DNA from: Litoreibacter halocynthiae
GTDB taxonomy: Bacteria > Pseudomonadota > Alphaproteobacteria > Rhodobacterales > Rhodobacteraceae
Assembly (NCBI RefSeq): GCF_004365635.1
Contig: NZ_SOBH01000004.1
Location: forward strand, 186,001 to 250,000
Direction of reading: 5' to 3'
DNA: 64,000 nt
Made by a program: the position numbers and the translations under genes
The notes under the pieces: generated by a model
Databases searched by the model: none
Seen by the model: the letters and a program-made list of their open reading frames with translations, nothing else
Told to the model about the DNA's origin: nothing
Part shown: positions 1-9,351 of the stretch, piece by piece
Position numbering within the stretch: position 1 is the stretch's first letter
Layout of the letters: every line of letters starts with the position of its first letter

Positions 1-1
1 G

Positions 2-1312
2 CTGACCCGCTCGAACCTTCTCGACATTGCCAGGCAAGTGCGCGTCTTCCCCGAACAATCCACGATGACGCCCGATGAAATTGTTGAAGGCATGCGCGAT
101 GCAACAAACATCAGCCTGTCGATTGGGCGGGATCAGGTTACCCTGATGGTGATCAGTTTCGTGGCCGGTACTCCGCAAACTGTTGCCGATGTCGTCAACC
201 AATATGTCAACATCGGGCTTGAGACGAACTCTGCCTTCCGCACCAACCTGTCCGAGGACACTTTGGCGTTTTTTCAACAGGAAGGGCAGCGCCTCTCGGA
301 CGAATTGGGGCTACAAAACGCCAAAATAGTTCAATTCAAAAACGCGAACGCCGATGCGTTGCCAGAAAATCTAGAGTTCAGTCTTGATCGGCGGTCTCTA
401 CTTCAGGAACGGTTATCACGCTCCGAACGCGAGAAGCAAAGCCTTGAAGCGCAACGTGCCAATATTCAGCGCATTTATGAGGCGACCGGCATTGTCAACA
501 ATCCCCGCGACACGCCCTTATCTCCGGAAGAGGCGCAGCTCAATCAGCTGGAAGCTGAATTGCGTGTCGCCCGCAGTGTCTATGCCGCAACCAGTCCACG
601 TGTGAGAAATCTGCAGGTGCAGGTTGATGCGTTGCGCGCTCAGCTTGAGGCGACTGCTCCACGAGATGGGGGTCCCGATGAAAGCGACGATCTGAATCCG
701 CAATCCGCGGCGCTGACGATCAGTCTTGCAGAGATCGATGGTCGTCTTGCAAATGCAGTGCAAGATATTGAGGACACAACCGAAGAATTAGAAATTCTGC
801 AGGCGAGCATTGAGAAAACCCCATCCATCGGCATTGTCCTGTCCAGCATGGAGCGCGAACACGAAAACACTCAAGCTCTCTATAACGCGGCGGCCTCACG
901 CCTTGCCCAGGCTCAAGCCAGTCAACGCGTCGAGCTTTCCGCCAAGGGCGAACGGATCACCGTGCTTGAAGCCGCGTCAGTGCCCAGTTCTCCCTCCAGC
1001 CCCAACCGGACCCAAATCGTTGCGCTTGGCATCCTGATCGGACTTGGCTTAGCCGCTGGCTTTTTTGCTTTGCTGGAATTTCTAAACCAATCCATTCGGC
1101 GGCCCGGCGACATTATCCGGGCACTTAACGTGACACCATTGGCAACTCTGCCACCGATTGAGACCAAAGCCGACAAACGCTGGCGGCGCGCCAAATTGAT
1201 GATCTCGATATTGATCGTCACCGCCGCTGTCCCTGCAGCGCTTTGGGCTATCGATACCTACTATATGCCGCTTGATCTTCTCTATGAGAAAATCAAAGAC
1301 CGCCTAACTTGA
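2..1312 (+). CDS. Wzz/GumC-type polysaccharide co-polymerase, 5' end outside window
   Basis: Inner-membrane chain-length and export regulator of exopolysaccharide synthesis (Wzz/GumC family). The open frame runs into the left edge, so the first transmembrane helix and the start of the Wzz domain are missing. What remains is a long coiled-coil-rich periplasmic region (LQNAKI, SEREKQSLEAQ, ELEILQASIEKTP), then a transmembrane helix near IVALGILIGLGLAAGFFALLE followed by NQSIRRP, the usual proline-containing end of the Wzz fold. A second hydrophobic stretch lies near the C-terminus. The next gene starts 25 bases downstream and encodes the partner tyrosine kinase, the usual pairing in Wzx/Wzy-dependent systems. 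Family assignment is confident; the repeat unit it controls cannot be told. Confidence 0.88.
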   Translation: MTRSNLLDIARQVRVFPEQSTMTPDEIVEGMRDATNISLSIGRDQVTLMVISFVAGTPQTVADVVNQYVNIGLETNSAFRTNLSEDTLAFFQQEGQRLSDELGLQNAKIVQFKNANADALPENLEFSLDRRSLLQERLSRSEREKQSLEAQRANIQRIYEATGIVNNPRDTPLSPEEAQLNQLEAELRVARSVYAATSPRVRNLQVQVDALRAQLEATAPRDGGPDESDDLNPQSAALTISLAEIDGRLANAVQDIEDTTEELEILQASIEKTPSIGIVLSSMEREHENTQALYNAAASRLAQAQASQRVELSAKGERITVLEAASVPSSPSSPNRTQIVALGILIGLGLAAGFFALLEFLNQSIRRPGDIIRALNVTPLATLPPIETKADKRWRRAKLMISILIVTAAVPAALWAIDTYYMPLDLLYEKIKDRLT

Positions 1313-1337
1313 TCTCTGTTCGAGCTGGAAAAGACTG

Positions 1338-2180
1338 ATGGAAAAATTGCAAAAAGCACTGGAAAAAGCGCGAGGGCAGCGTGGTGGCACAAAAGCGCCC
1401 GATCTTAGGTCGCATTCCAAACAGTCGCAGCGGCGCGGGAAAACCGCGAGCGCAGCCGTAAAAGCGCCCCTCTCTCTTTGGGACGATCTGACCCCTTATG
1501 AGCCCAATCCAGATCTGCTTTTGCGCAACAGGATCCTAACACTCAACTCCGAAGCTGAGGCGAACCCATTCGATGTCCTGCGCACCAAGGTTTTTCTGCT
1601 AATGCAGGAGAACGGCTGGACGCGATTGGCCATCACATCGCCCAACAAGGATTGTGGCAAAACCACAACTGCCTGCAATCTGGCAATCGGGTTTTCGCGA
1701 CAACGCGAGAACCGGACCATGCTGTTCGACTTTGATCTGCGCAGTCCGGCCGTGGCAGATATGCTGGGTCGCAAACCCAATCATGGCATCAAAGCCATGC
1801 TGACGGGGGATGTGCCCCCTAAGGATCAGTTGCTGTGCCTCCGAGGCAATGTAGCTCTTTCGCTGGGCAACATGGCCATCTCCGATCCGACACAGCTTCT
1901 TTTGTCAAAACACACGGCCGATATGTTGGATAAAGTGCAGGCCGATTTTGCCCCTGACCTCATGATTTTCGATCTGCCATCCATGTTTGCCGCCGACGAT
2001 GCGCGGGCATTTCTCAAAAATGCAGACTGCGCTCTCATTCTTGCGCGTGCCGAACACACCACGATGGCTCAGCTCGATACCTGTGAACGTCAGGTTGCGG
2101 AATACACCAATGTACTAGGCATCGTGTTGAACAGTTGCCGCCATGCGGATGTAGAGGGAACGTATTTTGGATCAAAGTGA
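1338..2180 (+). CDS. CpsD/CapB-family polysaccharide tyrosine kinase (BY-kinase)
   Basis: Cytoplasmic ATPase/kinase partner of the preceding Wzz-like protein; in the family it phosphorylates itself and gates chain length. The 280-residue protein begins MEKLQKALEKARGQR. It has a Walker A region SPNKDCGKTTT (about residues 101-111), a Walker A' segment MLFDFDLRSP and a Walker B-like segment LMIFDLPS. The C-terminus is short and shows only one tyrosine (EGTYFGSK) where classical BY-kinases carry a tyrosine cluster, so autophosphorylation may be reduced or directed elsewhere. The ATG start fits the family N-terminus. The family is clear; kinase activity is inferred. Confidence 0.88.
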   Translation: MEKLQKALEKARGQRGGTKAPDLRSHSKQSQRRGKTASAAVKAPLSLWDDLTPYEPNPDLLLRNRILTLNSEAEANPFDVLRTKVFLLMQENGWTRLAITSPNKDCGKTTTACNLAIGFSRQRENRTMLFDFDLRSPAVADMLGRKPNHGIKAMLTGDVPPKDQLLCLRGNVALSLGNMAISDPTQLLLSKHTADMLDKVQADFAPDLMIFDLPSMFAADDARAFLKNADCALILARAEHTTMAQLDTCERQVAEYTNVLGIVLNSCRHADVEGTYFGSK

Positions 2181-2330
2181 GTGACCAGATCGCAACCAAA
2201 CCTACAGACCTAATAATACACTGTAGTTTTAAAAACTTACCTCATTTCAAATACATCACTACCGTACTTCCCGAGTGTAATTTACTGTCAACTGTATACG
2301 GAACAAGTGGACGCAAACTAGGAGCATATT

Positions 2331-3341
2331 TTGAGCAGGCATATTCTTCTGACAGGTGGTGCCGGATTTATTGGGTCACACACTTATGTCGCCCTAATAG
2401 AGGCCGGATATAGCGTCACTATTCTTGATAATTTTGAAAACGCTCATTCGGATGTGGCTGACAGGCTCGAACGCATTACGGGTGCGCCTGTATCCGTGAT
2501 CAAGGCAGATGTCCGGGACGCAGCTGCTATGAAAGGCGTGCTCAATGCGGGTTTCGATGCCGTAGTGCATTTTGCCGCGCTTAAAAGTGTCCCCGATGGG
2601 GAAACTGATCCGGCAAGCTACTACCGCAGCAATTGCGCAGGCCTGATGAACACGGTCGAGGCGATGCGACAGGCGGATGTAAGGCGGATTGTGTTTTCCT
2701 CGAGTGCTGCCGTCTATGGTAACGCGGACGAGATGCCGATCTCCGAAGCCACAGCCGTCGCTCCGGAAAACACCTATGCTCGCACGAAAGCCTTCGGCGA
2801 AGAATATCTTCAGGCAATTGCCCATGCGCATCCGGACTTCAGGATTGGTCTATTGCGCTATTTCAACCCCGTCGGGGCCCACAGCTCTGGCCTGATTGGC
2901 GAGGACCCCAGCCAGCCCCCCGGCAATCTCGTGCCGGTCATCGCCCGGGTCGCGACGGGAGATATGCCTTCGCTAAAAATTTTCGGCGATGACTACTCCA
3001 CGCCCGATGGTACGGGCATTCGCGATTATATTCATGTCGAAGATTTGGCCCGTGGTCATGTTCTGTCTCTCAATGCCTTGTTTGAGCGCGATGAGAGCCA
3101 TCTGGTCAATCTTGGCACGGGATGTGGGTATAGCGTCCTAGAGGTAATAGCGACCTACAAGACGGTTTCGAACCGCGATATCCCGTTTGAAATTGCGCCT
3201 CGCCGCGTCGGTGATCCGGCCATCTCTTATGCGGATGTCACCCGTGCCCGCGATCTTTTAGGCTTCGAAGCAGAGCACGATCTGCGCTCCATGTGCGCCA
3301 GCAACTGGGCTTTCGCGGCTCAGTCAAAAGCTCTATCCTGA
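2331..3341 (+). CDS. galE: UDP-glucose 4-epimerase
   Basis: NAD-dependent SDR epimerase that interconverts UDP-glucose and UDP-galactose, supplying galactose for the polymer. The protein has 336 residues, normal for GalE. The dinucleotide fold TGGAGFIG lies at residues 8-15, followed by HFAALKSV, SSSAAVYG and the catalytic YARTK motif (Tyr and Lys present). The C-terminal half carries RYFNPVGAH, NLVPVIARVA and the YIHVEDLARGH motif typical of GalE. The start is TTG: GGAG at 2321-2324 sits six bases upstream, and no ATG fits the fold start. It follows a 150-base AT-rich gap and precedes a GT4 gene by 12 bases. Confidence 0.93.
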   Translation: MSRHILLTGGAGFIGSHTYVALIEAGYSVTILDNFENAHSDVADRLERITGAPVSVIKADVRDAAAMKGVLNAGFDAVVHFAALKSVPDGETDPASYYRSNCAGLMNTVEAMRQADVRRIVFSSSAAVYGNADEMPISEATAVAPENTYARTKAFGEEYLQAIAHAHPDFRIGLLRYFNPVGAHSSGLIGEDPSQPPGNLVPVIARVATGDMPSLKIFGDDYSTPDGTGIRDYIHVEDLARGHVLSLNALFERDESHLVNLGTGCGYSVLEVIATYKTVSNRDIPFEIAPRRVGDPAISYADVTRARDLLGFEAEHDLRSMCASNWAFAAQSKALS

Positions 3342-3353
3342 GGCTGCCCACTG

Positions 3354-4559
3354 ATGCATGTCGCCTATCTAATCAACCAGTATCCTGCCGTTAGCCATAC
3401 CTTCATCCGCCGCGAGATTCATGCGCTGGAAGCCCAAGGCGTGTCAGTCGACCGCTTTGCCTTACGGGGCTGGGACAGCGAACTTGTCGACCCGCTCGAT
3501 CTCGAAGAACTCACCAAAACGCGCCATACTTTAAAAGGCGGACTGGCCCCGTTACTACTGGGTGCCATGCGGTTTGGTCTACGCAAACCGGGCGCATTCT
3601 GGACAGGATTGAAACTGGCGCTGGCCATGTCTCGCAAAGGTGCGCGACCTTGGCCTTTCCACCTCATCTATCTCGCCCATGCGTGCCAGATCATGGATTG
3701 GCTGAAGGGGTCAGGTGCCACGCATATGCACGCGCATTTTGGCACCAATTCGGCCGAGATCGCGGCACTAGTGCACGCCCTAGGTGGACCAAAATACAGC
3801 TTCACAATCCATGGCTCAGAGGTGTTCGACGTGCCGATCCATCACGCTTTGCCGTTGAAGGTTGATGGGGCAGAATTTGCAGTGACCTCCTGCGCCTATA
3901 TCGGCAGCCAGTTGATGTACAGCATTCCCCATAAGCTTTGGGATAAGGTAAAGGTCGTGCATTGTGGTCTTGCCCCTTCGGCCTTTGAAGGCGACCCTGC
4001 GCCTTTGCCCAACAACCCTGTATTTCTAAGCGTAGGACGATTCAGCCCTGAAAAGGGTCACCTCATATTGCTGGAAGCCTTTGCGGCTCTTTATACAGAT
4101 TCCCCGGATGCCCGCTTGGTTCTGGCAGGGGATGGCCAGATGCGAACTGAGATCGAAGCCCGAATAGCTGTCCTTGGACTAACAGACGTGGTCCGCATTA
4201 CAGGTTGGGTTACTTCCGATCAGGTCCGCGAAGAACTGCGCAAAGCCCGCGCCCTTGTTCACCCGAGTTTCTCCGAAGGACTGCCCGTTGTTATCATGGA
4301 AGCCATGGCAGAGCGCCGACCAGTCGTCTCCACTTATATCGCGGGCATTCCAGAACTTGTGCGACCCAAGAAAACGGGGTGGTTGGTTCCAGCGGGGCAG
4401 GTAGACGAGTTAGCCGCTGTTTTGCGAGATTGTGCCGCAACCAGCGACAATGCAATGAACGCCATGGGCACAGCTTGTTTCGAACGCGTATTAGCCCGAC
4501 ACGATGCCATGACGGAAGCAGCAAAACTTAAAGCGCTTTTTAGCGCGCATTCGACGTAA
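3354..4559 (+). CDS. Glycosyltransferase family 4
   Basis: Retaining GT-B glycosyltransferase of 401 residues, acting in the cytoplasm on polymer intermediates. It opens MHVAYLINQYPAVSHTFIRRE, the N-terminus typical of the WcaL-like exopolysaccharide subgroup. It contains FTIHGSEV and the donor-binding GRFSPEKGH, and the E-x7-E signature in FSEGLPVVIMEAMAE near residue 310. The stop codon shares one base with the next start (TAATG at 4557-4561), so translation with the deacetylase gene is probably coupled. The sugar donor cannot be read from sequence. Confidence 0.9.
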   Translation: MHVAYLINQYPAVSHTFIRREIHALEAQGVSVDRFALRGWDSELVDPLDLEELTKTRHTLKGGLAPLLLGAMRFGLRKPGAFWTGLKLALAMSRKGARPWPFHLIYLAHACQIMDWLKGSGATHMHAHFGTNSAEIAALVHALGGPKYSFTIHGSEVFDVPIHHALPLKVDGAEFAVTSCAYIGSQLMYSIPHKLWDKVKVVHCGLAPSAFEGDPAPLPNNPVFLSVGRFSPEKGHLILLEAFAALYTDSPDARLVLAGDGQMRTEIEARIAVLGLTDVVRITGWVTSDQVREELRKARALVHPSFSEGLPVVIMEAMAERRPVVSTYIAGIPELVRPKKTGWLVPAGQVDELAAVLRDCAATSDNAMNAMGTACFERVLARHDAMTEAAKLKALFSAHST

Positions 4560-5539
4560 TGAAGGCTGCACTAAAACGGATCGCCCTAATGTTACTAACA
4601 TCGGGTCCAGTCTATACGCTGCTGCGTAAATGTGCGCTTCAGGACGATCCTATAACGATCCTTTGCTATCACACCCTGCGGCCAGACACCGAACCCTTGG
4701 ATGCGTGGACAACCCTTGGAGTGAGCGCTTTTCGAGATCAGATCACACTGCTCCGGAAGACTTATGATATCGTCTCCCTAGACGAGGCACTGACCTTGGG
4801 GAGCCGAGGGCGCCCTCGTGCAGTCCTGACATTCGATGACGGGGAGCGCGGTCTTTTCGATCATCTTCTCCCAATTGTGGAAGAGGAAGACCTGCCAGTT
4901 ACAGTGTACCTGGCAACGGAACAATTCGTGCGCGATGAGCCATTTTGGTTCGATCAGGTCATGAACGCTTTGCAGGGCGCCGGTGAAACATTAATCGACC
5001 TGACAGACCACGGCTTGAACAAGTGGAAAATCGGTCCTGCACGAGGCAAAACCCGCTGGGTGCAAATTGGACTGGTTCTTGAAGCCTTAAAGGCAACACC
5101 CATGGCTGATCGTGACAGACTCGCGGCCGAAGTCGTAACGCAAGCTGGTCCCGCGACTGACGGCTTCACTCCATTGCACCCCATGACGTTGGTACAACTT
5201 AAGGAACTTGCGGCCCACCCGTTGGTGACCATTGGCGCCCACAGCCACGGCCATGAACTTCTTGACCAAATTTCGATCGATGCGGCGCGCATCTCGGTTG
5301 CCCGCTCTCGTGAGCTGCTTCAGGTTTGGACGCAACAACCTGTTCACCATTTCGCCTATCCAAATGGCAATTACACTCCTGCGTTGATGGCGATGCTTAA
5401 GGAGGAGGGGTTTGCCTCCGCGACTATTCTCGAAGACCGGTTGATGCGTACCGATGCACCGGCACTATCGTTGCCGCGAATCGGAGTGGGGCGGTACGAC
5501 AGCTTTGCGCGTTTCAAACTGCGATTGATAGAAATATGA
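4559..5539 (+). CDS. Polysaccharide deacetylase (NodB family)
   Basis: Carbohydrate esterase 4 enzyme of 326 residues that removes N- or O-acetyl groups from polysaccharide. The NodB metal and catalytic motif TFDDG is at about residue 96, and the second motif GAHSHGH (metal His residues) is near residue 229. HFAYPNG supplies the third conserved region. There is no clear signal peptide, though the first 25 residues include a hydrophobic stretch (ALMLLTSGPVYTLL). The gene overlaps the preceding GT4 gene by one base. The product could act on EPS precursors; the true substrate is unknown. Confidence 0.9.
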   Translation: MKAALKRIALMLLTSGPVYTLLRKCALQDDPITILCYHTLRPDTEPLDAWTTLGVSAFRDQITLLRKTYDIVSLDEALTLGSRGRPRAVLTFDDGERGLFDHLLPIVEEEDLPVTVYLATEQFVRDEPFWFDQVMNALQGAGETLIDLTDHGLNKWKIGPARGKTRWVQIGLVLEALKATPMADRDRLAAEVVTQAGPATDGFTPLHPMTLVQLKELAAHPLVTIGAHSHGHELLDQISIDAARISVARSRELLQVWTQQPVHHFAYPNGNYTPALMAMLKEEGFASATILEDRLMRTDAPALSLPRIGVGRYDSFARFKLRLIEI

Positions 5540-5650
5540 AGTGTATTGTCACGCTTTCAAACAAACTTCCCCGCGGAGATTTTGTGAAATGCCGTTCTCC
5601 GCTATGACTTTGACTGAATGTATTTGCGCTCAATCGGTTGGATTTTAGTA

Positions 5651-7225
5651 ATGAAGCACCTGTCCGAGAAGTCTGTTTTCCGTGTGGTTGTCGTAGCTTT
5701 GGTTCTTGCCACGTTTTACCGCCTGTATCCGCTCATTTCTGGCGACCGCGTACTGTCTGCTGCCTTCATGACCGAAGATGGGTATCTGATGCTTACCGTG
5801 GCCCGCAATATGGCAATTGGATTGGGCATGTCCGTCTCCGACGGGACAATTCCCAGTAATGGGGTTCAGCCAATAGCAACCTTCTTATTCGCGGTTCCTT
5901 ACTGGCTGACTGACGGAGATAAGATATCGGGGCTTTGGGGGGTCCAGTTGATTGGGGCCGCTATCTCTGTGATTGGGGTTTTCACGGTCCGCGCCTTTGC
6001 GCGGGAAGCTCTGATGCCTCAGGACAAGTCTCACATTTGGCCATGGTTGGTTGCCGCCCTTTGGTATTCTGGGCAGCATGTGCTGCTGCACACGATGAAT
6101 GGGCTGGAAACGGGGCTTTATGCAGTTGCCGTGACGACCACACTGGTGATTTTCACACGACTTTTGGCCAAGGGGGAAGACGCCAAGTTTAGCGATCGAA
6201 TGCTTTTAGGCACCGCTGGGGGTATTACCTTTCTAGTTAGGGTCGACGCCATTTTTCTGTTGTTGGTAATTGCGATCGTTTGGATCCTTCACGAGATATT
6301 TGTAGCTCGTAAGCGTGGTGGTCGAATAGCACAGGAAGCTGCTGCTCCGATGTTGTTGGCGGCCATAATTGCTGCGCCTTGGTTGATCAATAATTATGTC
6401 AATTTCGGCTCCATCATCCCGGTCAGCGGCACCGCCCAAGCCCTAAGCGGCGGCTTCGCGAAGAATGCCGATCTGGTGCCAGCGGTGATGTTCGAATACT
6501 TCTTCCCGATGCTGCCAATACCGCACGCGCTGCAGTTCAATCCGATCTTCCAGACACTCGCCTCCGCTATAGTAGTCCTGATAGGTGGTACCTTCTTCAT
6601 TCAAGTTTGGCGACGTGAGGGCGCGGTACGATACGCCATCCTAGCTTATCTGATCTTCGCCTTTGTAATGGTCGCCTACTATGGGTTCTACTTCGGCGCT
6701 GGTTGGTTCCTAAGCCGATATTTGTCGCCTTTGGCACCCCTCTTCATTGTCGCAACGCTTTCGGTTGCGTTGTCACTGCTCACGCGGGTCACTCCTGTCC
6801 ACGGCAAAACTATCGTCAGGGGTCTTGGTGTGGCTAGCCTGGTACTTTGCTTCGGATTATTGGGCCGGCTACTGATCCCCGGAGTTAAAGAGCAAGGCCA
6901 CTTTCAAGTTGTCGATTGGGTGACCGAAAACGTACCCAAGGATGTCTGGGCCGGAGCTATTCAAACTGGAACGCTGGGGTATTGGCATGACCGAACGATA
7001 AACCTCGATGGCAAGGTTAATCCCGACGCACTGGACGCCATTCTAACTGAAGGCAACGTGTTAAATTATGTGCTGAACAGCCAGATTGAATACCTGGCGG
7101 ACTGGCATGGCATCGCAGCTTGGACGACAACGAACAATCGCGGGAACGATGCATTCTCTGATGGTTTCGAAGTGCTTGTTCAAGATCCGGTCCGCAACCT
7201 TGATGTTCTGAAACGTAAGAATTGA
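5651..7225 (+). CDS. Polytopic GT-C-like membrane protein
   Basis: Integral membrane protein of about 524 residues with many hydrophobic helices, resembling lipid-linked-sugar glycosyltransferases of the GT-C/PMT superfamily. An acidic pair in a loop after the first helix (MTEDGY) matches the position of the GT-C catalytic acidic motif, and a soluble C-terminal tail follows the last helix. The frame opens at 5618, but the ATG at 5651 gives MKHLSEKS directly before the first helix and has GGA about eight bases upstream, so I prefer it. The neighbours are sugar-transfer genes. The specific reaction is inferred only from topology and motif. Confidence 0.72.
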   Translation: MKHLSEKSVFRVVVVALVLATFYRLYPLISGDRVLSAAFMTEDGYLMLTVARNMAIGLGMSVSDGTIPSNGVQPIATFLFAVPYWLTDGDKISGLWGVQLIGAAISVIGVFTVRAFAREALMPQDKSHIWPWLVAALWYSGQHVLLHTMNGLETGLYAVAVTTTLVIFTRLLAKGEDAKFSDRMLLGTAGGITFLVRVDAIFLLLVIAIVWILHEIFVARKRGGRIAQEAAAPMLLAAIIAAPWLINNYVNFGSIIPVSGTAQALSGGFAKNADLVPAVMFEYFFPMLPIPHALQFNPIFQTLASAIVVLIGGTFFIQVWRREGAVRYAILAYLIFAFVMVAYYGFYFGAGWFLSRYLSPLAPLFIVATLSVALSLLTRVTPVHGKTIVRGLGVASLVLCFGLLGRLLIPGVKEQGHFQVVDWVTENVPKDVWAGAIQTGTLGYWHDRTINLDGKVNPDALDAILTEGNVLNYVLNSQIEYLADWHGIAAWTTTNNRGNDAFSDGFEVLVQDPVRNLDVLKRKN

Positions 7226-7237
7226 CGGGTTTGGGTA

Positions 7238-8113
7238 ATGAAACTTAATGCAAAACAACTAGATGCTGCTCGGTCGGCTCTCCTTGGCGAACACTCTGAC
7301 CAAGTCATTCGATATATGGCGGGCCAAAGCGTTGCGATCGATAGCATTCTCCCAACCCAACAAGCACAAGAAATCGCCCAAAATTGCGGCTGGACACTCC
7401 CTAAATCGGAGGCCCGAACGTCACTTGGTTTTCTGGTCAGTGACTCCTGCCGTGAATACCTATTCTGGCAAGAGAGGCACAAAGCCCTGCCATTCGAGAA
7501 CGGATTACCCCATCTTTCCGACACGCTTTTCGAAGGCAAGTATGTCGCAGAAATTGGATCCGGCATGGGGGCAAATTTGATGTCTCTATCTCATCGAACC
7601 GGTCGTGTTTGCGGGGTTGAGCCCGTAGAAACCTACATTCAACTTGGTGAAATATTCTGTACGCGCGAAGGCATCAGCACTTTAGAAACCCGTGTTGGGG
7701 GGGCGGAGAGCTTGCCGTTCCAAGATGATGAGCTGGATCTCGTGCTATGTGTTTCTGCTCATCAATACTTCGACATTATGCCCGCATTCCATGAAATATC
7801 CCGCGTTCTTAAACGAGGGGGGGAACTTGTCATAATTGGTGGGATTCTTTCTGACTACGCGCGGCACTCAGTGGATTATGCGTTGAATTCCGAGGGTCCG
7901 AAGGCTGTAGCGATTACGCTGGTGAATTCCCTAAGCTACACAGCAGTGGGACGACGCATTATTGGCAATCGAAATGGATTTTCAACATCACGCCCTGTTT
8001 ACCCCACTTCCAACGCAATGATCCGTTGGATGCATGACGCAGGTTTAACGCAGAAAACTCCATTCGAAAAGATCGGAGAAGAGACCTGTTTTCACGCAGT
8101 TCTATCGGGCTAG
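7238..8113 (+). CDS. SAM-dependent class I methyltransferase
   Basis: Predicted cytoplasmic methyltransferase of 291 residues. The SAM-binding motif I is AEIGSGMGANLMSL (about residues 105-118); VEPVETYIQ gives the acidic residue of strand 2, and the post-motif region reads AESLPFQDDELDLVLC followed by RVLKRGGELVIIGG, a standard Methyltransf_11 layout. An N-terminal region of about 90 residues is unassigned. It lies 12 bases after the GT-C-like gene and may methylate a sugar or lipid-linked intermediate of the island. The substrate is unknown. Confidence 0.8.
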   Translation: MKLNAKQLDAARSALLGEHSDQVIRYMAGQSVAIDSILPTQQAQEIAQNCGWTLPKSEARTSLGFLVSDSCREYLFWQERHKALPFENGLPHLSDTLFEGKYVAEIGSGMGANLMSLSHRTGRVCGVEPVETYIQLGEIFCTREGISTLETRVGGAESLPFQDDELDLVLCVSAHQYFDIMPAFHEISRVLKRGGELVIIGGILSDYARHSVDYALNSEGPKAVAITLVNSLSYTAVGRRIIGNRNGFSTSRPVYPTSNAMIRWMHDAGLTQKTPFEKIGEETCFHAVLSG

Positions 8114-8259
8114 AACACGATGTCGCTTGAATAACACCGCGCTGATCTGTCTCGCTACTGATTATCTCAAAACAGTTCATGCCACAAAAAGTTGAAAGAT
8201 TTGCAAATTTAGGCCATAATCTGCTCAAGTTTCGCGTCCTGTAGTATTTGGAGTAAGTG

Positions 8260-9060
8260 GTGATATTTAGGTTATTGACAGTGACGTTTACCGCGACTGC
8301 GGTGTTTTCATTGAATTTTAATGCGGTTGAAGCGGCGACAATTGATATTGTTCGTAGTGGCGCTGAGCTCATCGAATCGACCCATGGTTTGCGGGATGAT
8401 ACCGGAACAGATGGCACCGATCTTGATGGCGCCATGATAACAGCGACCTACGCGGACGGAACCAGTGAGCAAATCACTTGGGAAGGTGATCCTCGGATTT
8501 ACACTGATCCTGACGGTAGCACCTATGGTAGCATCAATGGCTGGGCGCGTGGGGCGGACACTGATTTGTTCATGAGTTGGGACGGGTTTGAGATGACCAC
8601 GACCAGTGTTCTTACATCTCTTTCCATCGATTTGGCACCAGCCAGTGCCGTATTTGATACGACCTTCATTTTTGACGACAACGACCCGAACGGCGAGTCT
8701 ACTCAGGGATCCAGTTTCGGTTTCCCGTTTGAGCTTTACTCTGGGTACGAAAACTTAGAAGGGGCGATAACGGCAACCTACACTGGGATAGTAAACTTGG
8801 TGGGCGATTCTCCAGTTGGTGATTTGTTTACGACGATGTCCTTAGATTTCTCGATGCTGCTAGGTGGCGGCATATTGGGTGATCTCGGCTTCCGGTCCGA
8901 TATTGACGTGATGCGGAATGAGGGTGATTTATCTCCGGTTCCGCTACCAACGAGCTTGTCGTTCCTTCTGATTGCCTTGGCGGGCCTAGGGCTTACACAT
9001 CTTGCAGGCAGGCGTCGCATTCTGGTCCCTACCCAGACCGGCTTGCCGCAAAAAGCGTAG
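8260..9060 (+). CDS. Exported protein with VPLPA-CTERM sorting tail
   Basis: Secreted protein of 266 residues. A signal peptide occupies roughly the first 26 residues (hydrophobic core ending near AVEAA). The body is acidic and rich in Thr, Asp and Gly with no recognised enzyme motif. The C-terminus carries PVPLPTSLSFLL, a hydrophobic helix and the basic cluster AGRRR: the tripartite VPLPA-CTERM signal seen in Rhodobacteraceae and processed by an exosortase-type transpeptidase. Such proteins are usually linked to exopolysaccharide genes, as here. GTG codons occur at 8257 and 8260; GGAG at 8250-8253 is better spaced for 8260. Sorting class is confident, function is not. Confidence 0.82.
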   Translation: MIFRLLTVTFTATAVFSLNFNAVEAATIDIVRSGAELIESTHGLRDDTGTDGTDLDGAMITATYADGTSEQITWEGDPRIYTDPDGSTYGSINGWARGADTDLFMSWDGFEMTTTSVLTSLSIDLAPASAVFDTTFIFDDNDPNGESTQGSSFGFPFELYSGYENLEGAITATYTGIVNLVGDSPVGDLFTTMSLDFSMLLGGGILGDLGFRSDIDVMRNEGDLSPVPLPTSLSFLLIALAGLGLTHLAGRRRILVPTQTGLPQKA

Positions 9061-9073
9061 TATAACGCTTTTT
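9050..9073 (+). terminator. Possible small bidirectional terminator hairpin
   Basis: AAAAAGCG (9050-9057) and CGCTTTTT (9066-9073) form an eight-pair stem around an eight-base loop, overlapping the stop codon of the VPLPA-CTERM gene and ending in a run of T. Only three pairs are GC, so it is weak. Its place between that gene and the PKS operon fits a transcript end. Confidence 0.4.
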
Positions 9074-9251
9074 CGATATTGGTTCGCACGCAGCATGCAA
9101 AGCCTCACGGCCAAGAATCCGGCTAGTTTGCTATCCTGCGAGCCGTAGTAGGTATCTCTCCAGATGGGTTTATATGCTTATCCAGCAATAATCGCGCTCT
9201 GCATACATTTCTAGGCTTTCTTTTGTAAAAATACTGCGCAATCATCAGGTT

Positions 9252-9264
9252 ATTGTGCAACAAT
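9252..9264. promoter_or_regulatory. Short inverted repeat upstream of PKS operon
   Basis: ATTGT-GCA-ACAAT is a perfect 5+3+5 inverted repeat about 90 bases before the PKS start, within an otherwise gene-free AT-rich stretch of about 290 bases (9061-9351). It could be an operator for the biosynthetic operon. No regulator gene is adjacent, and short repeats like this occur by chance. Confidence 0.25.
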
Positions 9265-9351
9265 CCAGTTTAAATTTCCCATATTCGCCGCCAAATAACC
9301 AAATCTTATCTTTTAGCAGTTTCTAAGCGCCAAATGCGTTAAGGTTTTGTA